Assembly (NCBI RefSeq): GCF_022655055.1
Contig: NZ_CP093384.1
Coordinates: 434,001 to 498,000 of the forward strand
From: Vagococcus sp. CY52-2
Lineage (GTDB): Bacteria > Bacillota > Bacilli > Lactobacillales > Vagococcaceae
Direction of reading: 5' to 3'
DNA length: 64,000 nucleotides
Below are positions 54,657 through 62,655 of this stretch, one piece after another (within the stretch, counting starts at the first letter, position 1; each line of letters opens with the position of its first letter). Below the pieces are notes generated by a model. That model was not told the origin of the DNA and did not search any database. It worked only from the letters and a program-made list of their open reading frames with translations. The position numbers and the translations under genes were made by a program.

Positions 54657-55433
54657 ATGAAAACTGAAGGCAGAAAACGATTAATATATGAAGCATTAGC
54701 GCATGGAGATTCAATCACACTAAACGATTTATATAACAAATTTTTACCTTGTAGTGTCAAAATGGGGCAAACTCATTTATCAGAAGATATTTATTTTATT
54801 CATGATATTTCTGATTTGGGATTGGCATATAAGACCCTTCTTTTTTCATCGACGTCACTTCCTATTTTGACAACCTCAAGTACTCAAATGTTGATGAGTG
54901 AGTATAACGAAAGAAATCAACGTATTTTCCAAAAAGTCATACATACAGTAGCGTTATACGATGACTTTAGTCAAAAACGATACAAACAACCTATGATTGA
55001 TAAATGTTGTCTGTTTGTGCCGTTAAACGGATCAGTTAGGAAGGATACTAGCTTTTTTAACATTATGTACATTGAAACGTGTCATCAAATTAATAAAGGT
55101 GTAACGATGATTAATTTTTCTAATTATTTAAGCATCGAGATAGATTATGAGTGTAAATCATTGCTCTCACGTATTCATGAGGCGATGAGACATTATATGT
55201 TATATTTTTATCCTGAGATGTCCCAAATGTTAGATGAAGTGGTTGAAGAAAGAGGTCGATTTATCGAGTATCATTTTGATAATGTGACGCGTCTGTTGAC
55301 CCCCATTGATAGTAAACGATTGGATAGATGTCGTCATACGGTTGATTATTTTTTGACTGTCCAACAACGCCATCAAACGTTGACGATTCACGAGTTTATA
55401 GAAGAATATGATAGTTACTGGGATAAAATATAA
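54657..55433 (+). CDS. ComK-like competence transcription factor
   Basis: A 258-residue protein. From about 110 to 190 it matches ComK in pattern: a KQPMI block like KPPI, then LFVPLNGSVRKDTSFFNIMYIE aligning with the FFPT..S.....WLSH.YIE segment, then IDYECKSLLSRIHEAM aligning with the SFE.QV.RT helix. The first 50 residues and the last 60 extend beyond Bacillus ComK (about 190 residues). No membrane spans. It would be a DNA-binding activator of DNA-uptake genes. Divergent from the sigma-like gene, and 44 bp ahead of recX. Similarity is moderate and judged by eye. Confidence 0.6.
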   Translation: MKTEGRKRLIYEALAHGDSITLNDLYNKFLPCSVKMGQTHLSEDIYFIHDISDLGLAYKTLLFSSTSLPILTTSSTQMLMSEYNERNQRIFQKVIHTVALYDDFSQKRYKQPMIDKCCLFVPLNGSVRKDTSFFNIMYIETCHQINKGVTMINFSNYLSIEIDYECKSLLSRIHEAMRHYMLYFYPEMSQMLDEVVEERGRFIEYHFDNVTRLLTPIDSKRLDRCRHTVDYFLTVQQRHQTLTIHEFIEEYDSYWDKI

Positions 55434-55476
55434 TAAAAATATGATATAGTAAAAAGATGCAAGGGGGCTAAAAGTA

Positions 55477-56268
55477 ATGGAAGTCATTCAAAGCATCAAA
55501 AAAGAAAAAACAGGGTATCTTTTAACAACCAAAAGTGGATTGACGATGACGATTTCAGAAGATTCACTCGTCAGACATCGTCTCCTTAAAGGCAGTGAGG
55601 TATCAGAAGAGTTATTAAATCAAGTAAAAGAAGAAGCAAGTTTTGATATAGGGTATCAAAAAGCACTAAATTACCTAAGCTATCAATTACGGAGTGAACA
55701 AGAAATAACAGATTATTTAAAAAAACAAGAGATTAGTTTCCCACAAATAGTCAATATTATGGATAAATTAAAGGAATTATCCTTATTAAATGATCAGGTA
55801 TTTGCTGAAAGTTATGTTCGCACAGCCATTAGAACCACTGATAAGGGCCCTCAAGGTGTCAAAGAGTTTTTAATGAAAAAAGGGGTAGATGGTGGAACGA
55901 TTGATGACGCATTGAGCTTATTTGATCACACTCATCAGTTGGTTTTAGGAAAAAGATTAACAGAAAAAATGTTGCGAAAATATCAACAAAAAAGTCAAAA
56001 AGAGCGTGTGAATAAAATTCGTCAACAATTATTTATAAAAGGATTTCACGCTGATGTGATTTCTCAATTAATCGACGAGCTAGATTTTGATGAGGAAGAA
56101 GATGAATATGGCTTATTAGTGAAACAAGGAGATAAATTATGGCGTCGTCATGAGCGATTGGATACACGAAAAAGGCATCAGAAGATAACACAAAGTTTAT
56201 ATCAAAAGGGCTTTTCATTTGATGATATTAATCGTTATATAGAAGAAAAAGAGATGGAGTTAGAGTAA
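55477..56268 (+). CDS. recX: RecX, regulator of RecA
   Basis: A 263-residue helical protein with the tandem three-helix repeats of RecX (ALNYLSYQLRSEQEITDYLKK; then DKLKELSLLNDQVFAESYVR). It modulates RecA filament growth. The length is normal for Firmicutes RecX. RBS AAGGGGG. It follows the ComK-like gene and leads into mutY. Confidence 0.9.
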   Translation: MEVIQSIKKEKTGYLLTTKSGLTMTISEDSLVRHRLLKGSEVSEELLNQVKEEASFDIGYQKALNYLSYQLRSEQEITDYLKKQEISFPQIVNIMDKLKELSLLNDQVFAESYVRTAIRTTDKGPQGVKEFLMKKGVDGGTIDDALSLFDHTHQLVLGKRLTEKMLRKYQQKSQKERVNKIRQQLFIKGFHADVISQLIDELDFDEEEDEYGLLVKQGDKLWRRHERLDTRKRHQKITQSLYQKGFSFDDINRYIEEKEMELE

Positions 56269-56272
56269 AAAA

Positions 56273-57409
56273 ATGAGTAAAGAGATAACTTGGACACAAG
56301 AAAAAACAGCCAGTTTTCAAGAGGATTTATTAACGTGGTATCGTCTTGAAAAAAGAGACTTACCATGGAGAGAATCAACAGATCCTTATAGAGTATGGGT
56401 GTCTGAGATTATGTTGCAACAAACACAAGTTGTCACTGTGATTCCTTATTTTAATCGGTTTATGGAGTGGTTTCCAACAATTGAAGCGTTAGCCAATGCT
56501 AATGAGGATAAATTGTTAAAAGCGTGGGAAGGACTGGGGTATTATTCACGTGTCAGAAACATGCAACATGCTGCAAGGGAAATAGTAGCAACGTTTGATG
56601 GAAAGATGCCAAATAAAATAGAGGATATTTTATCTTTAAAGGGAATTGGACCTTATACAGGTGGAGCGATTGGGAGTATTGCATTTTCATTACCAGAGCC
56701 AGCAATTGATGGAAATGTGATGCGAGTCTATAGTCGCTTATTTTGTTTGGCTGATGATATTGCGTTACCTAAAACACGAAAAGTATTTGATCGTTATGTA
56801 AGAGACACCATGTCTCAAAGTGAGCCGGGCGATTTTAATCAAGCCCTAATGGATTTAGGTGCTACGATTTGTACACCAACTAAGCCATCGTGTGATACTT
56901 GTCCTATACAAGCATACTGTGAAGCAAAACAAACGAATACGATATCTAAATACCCAGTGAAAAAGAAAAAAGAAAAAGCGACACCTCTTTATTATGTAGC
57001 CGATATTTTACAAAATGATACGGGGGCTTTTTTATTGGAAAAACGACCATCGGATGGGTTGTTAGCTGATATGTGGACTTTTCCAATGAGGGAAGTAACG
57101 AAAAAGGATTACGATCGTTTCTCAAAAATTTATGACTCACAGGATGTATTGACAGGTGTAGTAGCTGAGCAATTAAGTTTATATGATGAAGCAGACAATG
57201 TAAAAGGTAAAAAACTTTTAGGAATTGTAACACATATCTTTAGTCATCGAAAATGGCATATATTAGTGGTTCAAGATGAGATAAAGGGGCTAAATAATAC
57301 TCATCTAACTAATCAAGAGTGGAGTTATTTAGACGAATTTCCGCAGTACGTTTTTCCAAAACCGCAACAAAAGATGGTGGAACTACTAAAGAAAAGTATG
57401 AATAACTAG
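56273..57409 (+). CDS. mutY: MutY, A/G-specific adenine glycosylase
   Basis: A 378-residue DNA repair enzyme that removes adenine paired with 8-oxoguanine. Catalytic Glu45 is in SEIMLQQTQV, the helix-hairpin-helix is LKGIGPYTGGAIGS (122-135), catalytic Asp146 is in AIDGNV, and the [4Fe-4S] cluster uses Cys200, Cys207, Cys210 and Cys216. A C-terminal NUDIX-like domain (about 235-370) recognises 8-oxoG. It starts 4 bp after recX. Confidence 0.95.
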   Translation: MSKEITWTQEKTASFQEDLLTWYRLEKRDLPWRESTDPYRVWVSEIMLQQTQVVTVIPYFNRFMEWFPTIEALANANEDKLLKAWEGLGYYSRVRNMQHAAREIVATFDGKMPNKIEDILSLKGIGPYTGGAIGSIAFSLPEPAIDGNVMRVYSRLFCLADDIALPKTRKVFDRYVRDTMSQSEPGDFNQALMDLGATICTPTKPSCDTCPIQAYCEAKQTNTISKYPVKKKKEKATPLYYVADILQNDTGAFLLEKRPSDGLLADMWTFPMREVTKKDYDRFSKIYDSQDVLTGVVAEQLSLYDEADNVKGKKLLGIVTHIFSHRKWHILVVQDEIKGLNNTHLTNQEWSYLDEFPQYVFPKPQQKMVELLKKSMNN

Positions 57410-57524
57410 TGATATAATAGAGGAAGGTATGCTATAATAATTCTGATATTGGTGTTAAATAATAAATTTAACGCCCATGTGAAAAATTGGCAATCATTGT
57501 CAAAGAAAGCAGGATTAAATAGTG

Positions 57525-58058
57525 ATGCGTGTTCCTAAAGAGGGAGAGTTTATCACGATCCAGAGTTACAAGCATGACGGAAGTTTACATCGAACTTGGC
57601 GCGACACAATGGTCCTAAAAACAAGTGAGTGTTCGATAATTGGCATGAATGACCACACACTTGTGACAGAATCAGATGGACGCCGATGGGTGACGCGTGA
57701 ACCTGCTATTGTATATTTCCATACAAAATATTGGTTCAACATAATTGCTATGATACGAGAGAAAGGAGTTTCCTACTATTGTAATCTTGCCTCACCTTAT
57801 GTCTTGGATGAGGAAGCTTTAAAATATATTGATTATGACTTGGATATAAAAGTGTTTCCTGATGGAGAAAAACGCTTATTAGATGTTGATGAATATGAAG
57901 ATCATCGAAGACTAATGAATTACCCAAACGAAATTGATATTGTTCTTAAAGAAAATGTGAAGATTTTGGTAGACTGGATTAATGAAGGAAAAGGTCCTTT
58001 CTCTGATGAATACGTCGATATTTGGTATAAACGGTATCAACAATTATCAAGAAAATGA
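57525..58058 (+). CDS. DUF402 nucleoside tri/diphosphate phosphatase (YgaC-like)
   Basis: A 177-residue protein closely following the B. subtilis YgaC pattern: [60 protein letters not shown] and [15 protein letters not shown], with Asp and Glu residues for magnesium. S. aureus SA1684/Ntdp of this family hydrolyses NTPs and NDPs. Start: AGGA at 57511 allows GTG 57522 or ATG 57525; the ATG gives the family's usual N terminus. Separate from mutY by about 115 bp. Confidence 0.88.
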   Translation: MRVPKEGEFITIQSYKHDGSLHRTWRDTMVLKTSECSIIGMNDHTLVTESDGRRWVTREPAIVYFHTKYWFNIIAMIREKGVSYYCNLASPYVLDEEALKYIDYDLDIKVFPDGEKRLLDVDEYEDHRRLMNYPNEIDIVLKENVKILVDWINEGKGPFSDEYVDIWYKRYQQLSRK

Positions 58059-58108
58059 AGCAACTGTCTGTTTCGTAAATTCAGGGTTTGATAAGCAATG
58101 AAGAGGTT

Positions 58109-58152
58109 AACAAAAAACGATGAGAGAGCGTCATCGTTTTTTGTTATTTTTT
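58109..58152 (+). terminator. Strong terminator after the DUF402 gene
   Basis: A perfect 15-bp inverted repeat (58109-58123 with 58131-58145) with a 7-nt loop, followed by seven T. Confidence 0.92.
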
Positions 58153-58196
58153 TGTTTTTGAAACGAAAAAAATAACCATTTTGTTTGAATTTATTA

Positions 58197-58205
58197 TGTT
58201 ATACT
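58197..58205 (+). promoter_or_regulatory. Promoter of the small membrane peptide gene (extended -10)
   Basis: TGTTATACT, 31 bp before the start codon. Confidence 0.5.
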
Positions 58206-58236
58206 TTTTACAAGATGAATAAAGGAGGGTATTTAA

Positions 58237-58446
58237 GTGAAGAAAAAACTATCTATCCTATTCTTAATAAGTGCCGTTCTTTGTGTTGGTCTGATGATAG
58301 TGAAGTTGTCTCATTCAGACAATTTTGCCTCTGAAAAAATTATTCGAGAAGTCATTGAGCCAGAAAAGAAAGTAATGACAATACCAAAGGAAGCATCTAT
58401 TAATTATAGTAAAAAAAGACAAGTTATGTCGATTAAAGAAATGTAA
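58237..58446 (+). CDS. Small membrane-anchored or secreted peptide, unknown
   Basis: A 69-residue peptide with two or three lysines, a hydrophobic helix at about 5-24 and a charged outside part of about 45 residues. No lipobox or cleavage site is evident. I do not recognise it. It is a convincing gene because it has a strong AAAGGAGGG site before a GTG start, its own promoter and a perfect bidirectional terminator. Confidence 0.7.
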   Translation: MKKKLSILFLISAVLCVGLMIVKLSHSDNFASEKIIREVIEPEKKVMTIPKEASINYSKKRQVMSIKEM

Positions 58447-58457
58447 GGGGTTATAAA

Positions 58458-58496
58458 AATAAACAAGACAAAGAGAGACTCTTTGTCTTGTTTATT
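58458..58496. terminator. Bidirectional terminator
   Basis: AATAAACAAGACAAAGAG pairs perfectly with CTCTTTGTCTTGTTTATT, the longest perfect stem in the window (18 bp), between convergent genes. Confidence 0.9.
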
Positions 58497-58497
58497 T

Positions 58498-58932
58498 TTA
58501 TATTGTTTTTTTCATATATTGGTGTTCAATATTTGCTTCCCGATATGTATCACCAAAGGATTCGTATCCTAGTGAACGATAGAAATCAAAAGCATGCAGC
58601 TGTGCACCTAAAATAAGAGTAGAGACATTGTATTGCTTTGCGACATCTTCTACATAAGTCATAAGTTTTTTGCCTACTCCTTTTCCTCTTGCTTCTTTAT
58701 CGACAGCCATACGTTGTACTGCCATAGTGGTTTTATCAATGGGTAGCAATCGAACGGTGCCTAAAGGTTTTCTATTTTCATCATATAAGACACAATGAAT
58801 GGCTAACTCCTCATCAGCTATTTCAATAGATTTAGGAATGTTTTGCTCTTTTACAAAAACATTTAATCGAATGTCTTTTGCATCATGATAAATAGTAGAG
58901 TGAAGATCATTTGTATGAAGCAGTTGTGACAT
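58498..58932 (-). CDS. GNAT family N-acetyltransferase
   Basis: A 144-residue acetyl-CoA-dependent transferase. The acetyl-CoA loop is EARGKGVGKKLM (about 84-95), preceded by AVQRMAVD. The N-terminal part (ALY-type IRLNVFVKEQNIP) resembles ElaA-like GNATs (RxxVFVxEQ). The substrate is unknown. AAAGGAG RBS. It is monocistronic and convergent with the small membrane peptide gene. Confidence 0.85.
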   Translation of the reverse strand: MSQLLHTNDLHSTIYHDAKDIRLNVFVKEQNIPKSIEIADEELAIHCVLYDENRKPLGTVRLLPIDKTTMAVQRMAVDKEARGKGVGKKLMTYVEDVAKQYNVSTLILGAQLHAFDFYRSLGYESFGDTYREANIEHQYMKKTI

Positions 58933-59041
58933 ATTTTTGTCTCCTTTATGTGGTTTGTATCATTTTATCAAATTAGCAGTTTTTTTTTAACAAATAGATT
59001 ATAATAAACATACGTGAATTTAAATAAAGTGAGGGGACTAT

Positions 59042-60154
59042 ATGTTACAAAAATTAAAATCGTCTAAACTAATGTTTTGGTCACTTGAATTACTTATTAT
59101 AGCAACGTTAATTTTAGTAGGAACACAAATTAACTTTTTATTCAAACCGATAGGGACCTTATTTACTACCATGTTTTCACCAATTATTATATCAGGTTTT
59201 TTATTTTATTGTGTGAACCCAATTTTATTATTTATGTTAAAAAAAGGGGTTAAAAGAACATGGGCTGTAGCCATTATTATGCTATTTTTAGTGGGCATAG
59301 TGCTATTACTTATTATGTCTGTGATTCCTAATTTGATAAAACAGATAACCATGTTGACTAAATCAGCACCAGATTTTTATGTGGCAATTGAAAAAACAAT
59401 TAATGAAGTTGCTCATCATCCCGTGATGAAGAATGTGGATATTCAACAGTATTTAGAACAATGGAATATCTCGTTTGGGAATATTGTCAAAACAACTTTA
59501 TCTAGTCTAGGAAATGGATTAGGTTCATTTATTTCTTCTATGGCAGGGATTGTTATGATTATTTTCACTGTTCCGTTTATCTTGTTTTACATGTTAAAAG
59601 ATGGGGATAAATTTTTACCAAATGTGATTCGCTTTTTCCCGGAAACACATAGGAAAGAGATGACAGGATTACTTATAAAAATGAGTCAAACCATCTCAAA
59701 ATATATCAGTGGTCAGATGATAGAGTGTTTATTTGTTGGCGTGGCAACCAGTGTAGGGTACATGTTAGTTGGTGTCAATTACGCCTTTTTATTTGGTGTC
59801 ATAGCTGGACTATCTAACATGATTCCTTATATTGGACCTTATATTGGGTTAGCACCTGCACTGTTTGTTACGGTATTTACTGATCCTGTTAAAGCCATTC
59901 TAGCCTGTATTGTGGTGTTGATTGTTCAACAAATTGATGGAAATATTATTTATCCAAATGTTATAGGAAAAAGTTTGGACATTCATCCTCTTACTATTAT
60001 TATTATTTTGCTAGTGGCAGGAAACATCGCAGGTCTTTTAGGAATGATTTTAGGTGTTCCTTTTTATGCAGTGTGTAAAACAATAGTCGTTTATGTCTAT
60101 GATATGATTCAATTAAATAAACGTATAAAAAAAGAAAATACTCCCGTTAAATAA
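59042..60154 (+). CDS. AI-2E family transporter (UPF0118)
   Basis: A 370-residue protein with about eight membrane helices in the typical order: three at the N terminus, an amphipathic insert (about 115-160), then five more. GLSNMIPYIGPYIG and QIDGNIIYPNVIGKSLDIHPLTII are the hallmark motifs. Members have been linked to autoinducer-2 export or Na+/H+ exchange. Substrate is not predictable. AGGGG-type RBS 8 bp upstream. Confidence 0.9.
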   Translation: MLQKLKSSKLMFWSLELLIIATLILVGTQINFLFKPIGTLFTTMFSPIIISGFLFYCVNPILLFMLKKGVKRTWAVAIIMLFLVGIVLLLIMSVIPNLIKQITMLTKSAPDFYVAIEKTINEVAHHPVMKNVDIQQYLEQWNISFGNIVKTTLSSLGNGLGSFISSMAGIVMIIFTVPFILFYMLKDGDKFLPNVIRFFPETHRKEMTGLLIKMSQTISKYISGQMIECLFVGVATSVGYMLVGVNYAFLFGVIAGLSNMIPYIGPYIGLAPALFVTVFTDPVKAILACIVVLIVQQIDGNIIYPNVIGKSLDIHPLTIIIILLVAGNIAGLLGMILGVPFYAVCKTIVVYVYDMIQLNKRIKKENTPVK

Positions 60155-60172
60155 TATGGGGGTATTTATCTT
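60136..60172 (+). terminator. Terminator after the AI-2E-type gene
   Basis: AAATACTCCC (60136-60145) pairs with GGGGGTATTT (60158-60167) with one G-U pair; it overlaps the stop codon and is followed by a modest T-rich stretch. Confidence 0.65.
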
Positions 60173-60177
60173 TTATA

Positions 60178-60206
60178 TTGAATTTAACTGTTATTTATGA
60201 TACGAT
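60178..60206 (+). promoter_or_regulatory. Promoter of the CNNM/CBS gene
   Basis: TTGAAT, 17-bp spacer ending TGA, TACGAT. Confidence 0.65.
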
Positions 60207-60256
60207 TTTCGGAGGAATATTAAAAAGAACGAATAAATGTTAGGAGAGAAAAGCTT

Positions 60257-61609
60257 ATGAACGCTGACCCTGAGAGTCAGTCTATTTTTATCAATATTAT
60301 TATTTTGATTGTGTTAACATTACTAAACGCCTTTTTTGCTGCTGCGGAGGTTTCCGTTATTTCGGTAAATAGAAACAGATTGGAAAATAAGGCTGAAGAA
60401 GGAGACAAAGCATCCATTAAATTGCTGGGTCTAATCAATGATTCAGGAAATTTTTTATCGACTATTCAAGTAGGGATTACGTTAGTTACTATCTTGTCAG
60501 GGGCTTCTTTGGCAAATTCTTTTGCTAGAGAGTTAGCACCTGTTTTTGGTGATGTTGCTTGGGCAAAACAAGCATCACAAGTGATTGTACTAGTGTTATT
60601 AACGTATATTTCTATTGTATTTGGGGAATTATATCCAAAACGAATTGCTTTAAATAAACCTGAAGCGGTTGCTAGATTTGTAATGGGACCTATTTCATTG
60701 TTAGGTAAAGTGATGAGACCGTTTGTATGGTTATTATCAAGTTCAACAAATCTCTTAAGTCGTATTACGCCAATGAAGTTTGATGATGAAAAAGAACGTA
60801 TGACTCGTGAAGAAATGGCCTATATGCTAACTAATGAAGGGGTCTTAGACTCTGATGAGTTGGAAATGGTGCAAGGTATTTTTGGATTGGACACTACAAT
60901 GGCTAGAGAAGTAATGGTACCACGTACTGATGCTTTCATGATTGATATTCACGACTCAGCAGAAGATAATATTGATAAAGTATTAGGAAACAATTTCTCA
61001 AGAATTCCAGTTTATGATGACGATAAAGATAAAGTCATCGGGATTCTACATTTAAAAAACTTACTAAAAGAAGCCAGAGAAAAAGGATTTGAAAATTTAA
61101 ATCTGTTGAATGTGATACATGAACCATTATATGTACCCGAAACGATTTTTATTGATGATTTATTAAGAGAATTAAAGAAAACACAAAATCATATGGCTAT
61201 CTTATTAGACGAATATGGTGGTGTATCTGGTTTAGTAACGTTTGAAGATTTATTAGAGGAGATTGTTGGTGAGATTGACGACGAATCAGATGAATTAACG
61301 ATTGATCATTTATTAAAACAAGTAAGTGATAATCAGTATCTCATTGAAGCACGTATGTTAATTAATGATTTTAATGAAAAATTTGGAACAACTATTTCGA
61401 TGACAGATGTTGATACAATGGCTGGATTTATGATTACTGAATTGGGAGTGATTCCTGAAAAGGATGAACGCTTAACCATTCATGTCGATCATATTGATTT
61501 GACAACGTATAAAGCAGAAGGAACACGATTGTTAGAAATACTTGTGACAATCAATGACGTTGAAGAAGAGGAAGATGACAAATATTATAAATCACGTGAT
61601 GATGATTAA
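60257..61609 (+). CDS. CNNM/HlyC-CorC family protein with CBS domains
   Basis: A 450-residue protein. A DUF21/CNNM membrane domain (about 8-190; ALNAFFAAAEVSVISVNRNRL, GELYPKRIALNKPE) is followed by a CBS pair (about 220-340; VMVPRTDAF, FSRIPVYDDDKDKVIG, DEYGGVSGLVTFEDLLEEIVGEI) and a CorC/HlyC domain (about 355-435). The family transports or senses Mg2+ and should not be read as a haemolysin. It has its own promoter and is 19 bp before tagD, so the two may share a transcript. Confidence 0.9.
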   Translation: MNADPESQSIFINIIILIVLTLLNAFFAAAEVSVISVNRNRLENKAEEGDKASIKLLGLINDSGNFLSTIQVGITLVTILSGASLANSFARELAPVFGDVAWAKQASQVIVLVLLTYISIVFGELYPKRIALNKPEAVARFVMGPISLLGKVMRPFVWLLSSSTNLLSRITPMKFDDEKERMTREEMAYMLTNEGVLDSDELEMVQGIFGLDTTMAREVMVPRTDAFMIDIHDSAEDNIDKVLGNNFSRIPVYDDDKDKVIGILHLKNLLKEAREKGFENLNLLNVIHEPLYVPETIFIDDLLRELKKTQNHMAILLDEYGGVSGLVTFEDLLEEIVGEIDDESDELTIDHLLKQVSDNQYLIEARMLINDFNEKFGTTISMTDVDTMAGFMITELGVIPEKDERLTIHVDHIDLTTYKAEGTRLLEILVTINDVEEEEDDKYYKSRDDD

Positions 61610-61628
61610 TAGACAGTGAGGGATTACC

Positions 61629-62024
61629 ATGAGAAAAGTGATTACATATGGAACATTTGATTTGTTGCACTACGGACATATTAACTTACTACGTCGTGCA
61701 AAAGCACAAGGTGATTATCTGATTGTTGCTTTATCTACTGATGAATTCAATTGGAATGAAAAACAAAAAAAGTGTTATTTTTCATATGAAAAAAGAAAAA
61801 TGTTGTTAGAAGCAATACGTTATGTGGATTTAGTTATACCAGAACAAGCGTGGGACCAAAAAATAACCGATATTGACGAATTTAAAGTGGATGTATTTGT
61901 GATGGGAGACGATTGGAAAGGTCAATTTGATTTTGTGAAAGAAACAGGAGCAGATGTTGTCTATCTTGAGAGAACTCCTGAAATTTCAACAACACAAATC
62001 AAAAAAGATATTGGTAATAAATAA
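61629..62024 (+). CDS. tagD: Glycerol-3-phosphate cytidylyltransferase
   Basis: A 131-residue nucleotidyltransferase. The HxGH motif is HYGH in GTFDLLHYGHINLL, and RTPEISTTQIKKDI is the RTxGISTT motif. It makes CDP-glycerol from CTP and sn-glycerol-3-phosphate, the donor for the three glycerophosphotransferase domains at 30.6-38 kb. The family is firm; separation from the main tag cluster is notable. Confidence 0.94.
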   Translation: MRKVITYGTFDLLHYGHINLLRRAKAQGDYLIVALSTDEFNWNEKQKKCYFSYEKRKMLLEAIRYVDLVIPEQAWDQKITDIDEFKVDVFVMGDDWKGQFDFVKETGADVVYLERTPEISTTQIKKDIGNK

Positions 62025-62053
62025 TATTTAAATAAAAAATTTGGAGTGATTTT

Positions 62054-62641
62054 GTGCTTTTCTTATTAGGAGTAGCTATTTTTCTTAGTTTATTAATGCT
62101 GATTTATATTTTATTTAGCCCAATACCTATGGCGATCAGTCGAAATAAAAAAAATAAACAAATTAAAAAAGTTAAAAAGTATGTAGATAAATTTACTGTG
62201 AAAAATAAATATAAGTATTTTTCTAAAAAGATGAGACGTGTCGTGAAAAAAAGTTCATTGGCAGATTTAATTTCTATAGTTTTTAGTTGTAAATCAATTG
62301 AACAAGATATTGATAATAGTTTACAAAGTTGTGGGATAGATAGAAAACAGTTTATACAAGATATAAAGTTAGAACCAAAAATAATGAATTATTTTTATAG
62401 TGCAGATGACTCTGTTATTTATGAAGTTCTTTACTTAGCTGATTTACTTCAATTAGATGATTGTAAAGATATTCTTGTTGATAATTTTGAAGAATACACT
62501 GGACAGGCACAATTTTTTATTCTTTATTCAATGATGAAGTCGAAAAATATGGATTTCTATAATTTAATTAAACAGGAAAAAAATCATAAGTTTAATGCTG
62601 ACTTATTTAATAAATTAGAAACAGAACTTTATTTAAATTGA
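62054..62641 (+). CDS. Membrane-anchored protein of unknown function
   Basis: A 195-residue protein not recognised. One membrane helix at about 2-26 is followed by a strongly basic stretch (about 30-70) and an acidic helical domain (about 75-195) in which helices such as VIYEVLYLADLLQLDDCKDI resemble HEAT-type repeats. GTG start with TTGGAGTG upstream. It is 29 bp after tagD and 14 bp before a GT2 synthase gene, so it probably partners that synthase. Confidence 0.7.
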   Translation: MLFLLGVAIFLSLLMLIYILFSPIPMAISRNKKNKQIKKVKKYVDKFTVKNKYKYFSKKMRRVVKKSSLADLISIVFSCKSIEQDIDNSLQSCGIDRKQFIQDIKLEPKIMNYFYSADDSVIYEVLYLADLLQLDDCKDILVDNFEEYTGQAQFFILYSMMKSKNMDFYNLIKQEKNHKFNADLFNKLETELYLN

Positions 62642-62655
62642 GAGGATAAAAAATA

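Noticed and set aside
60257-61609. Annotation as haemolysin
   Set aside because: CNNM/CBS/CorC domain order points to a magnesium-related membrane protein; no toxin feature is visible.
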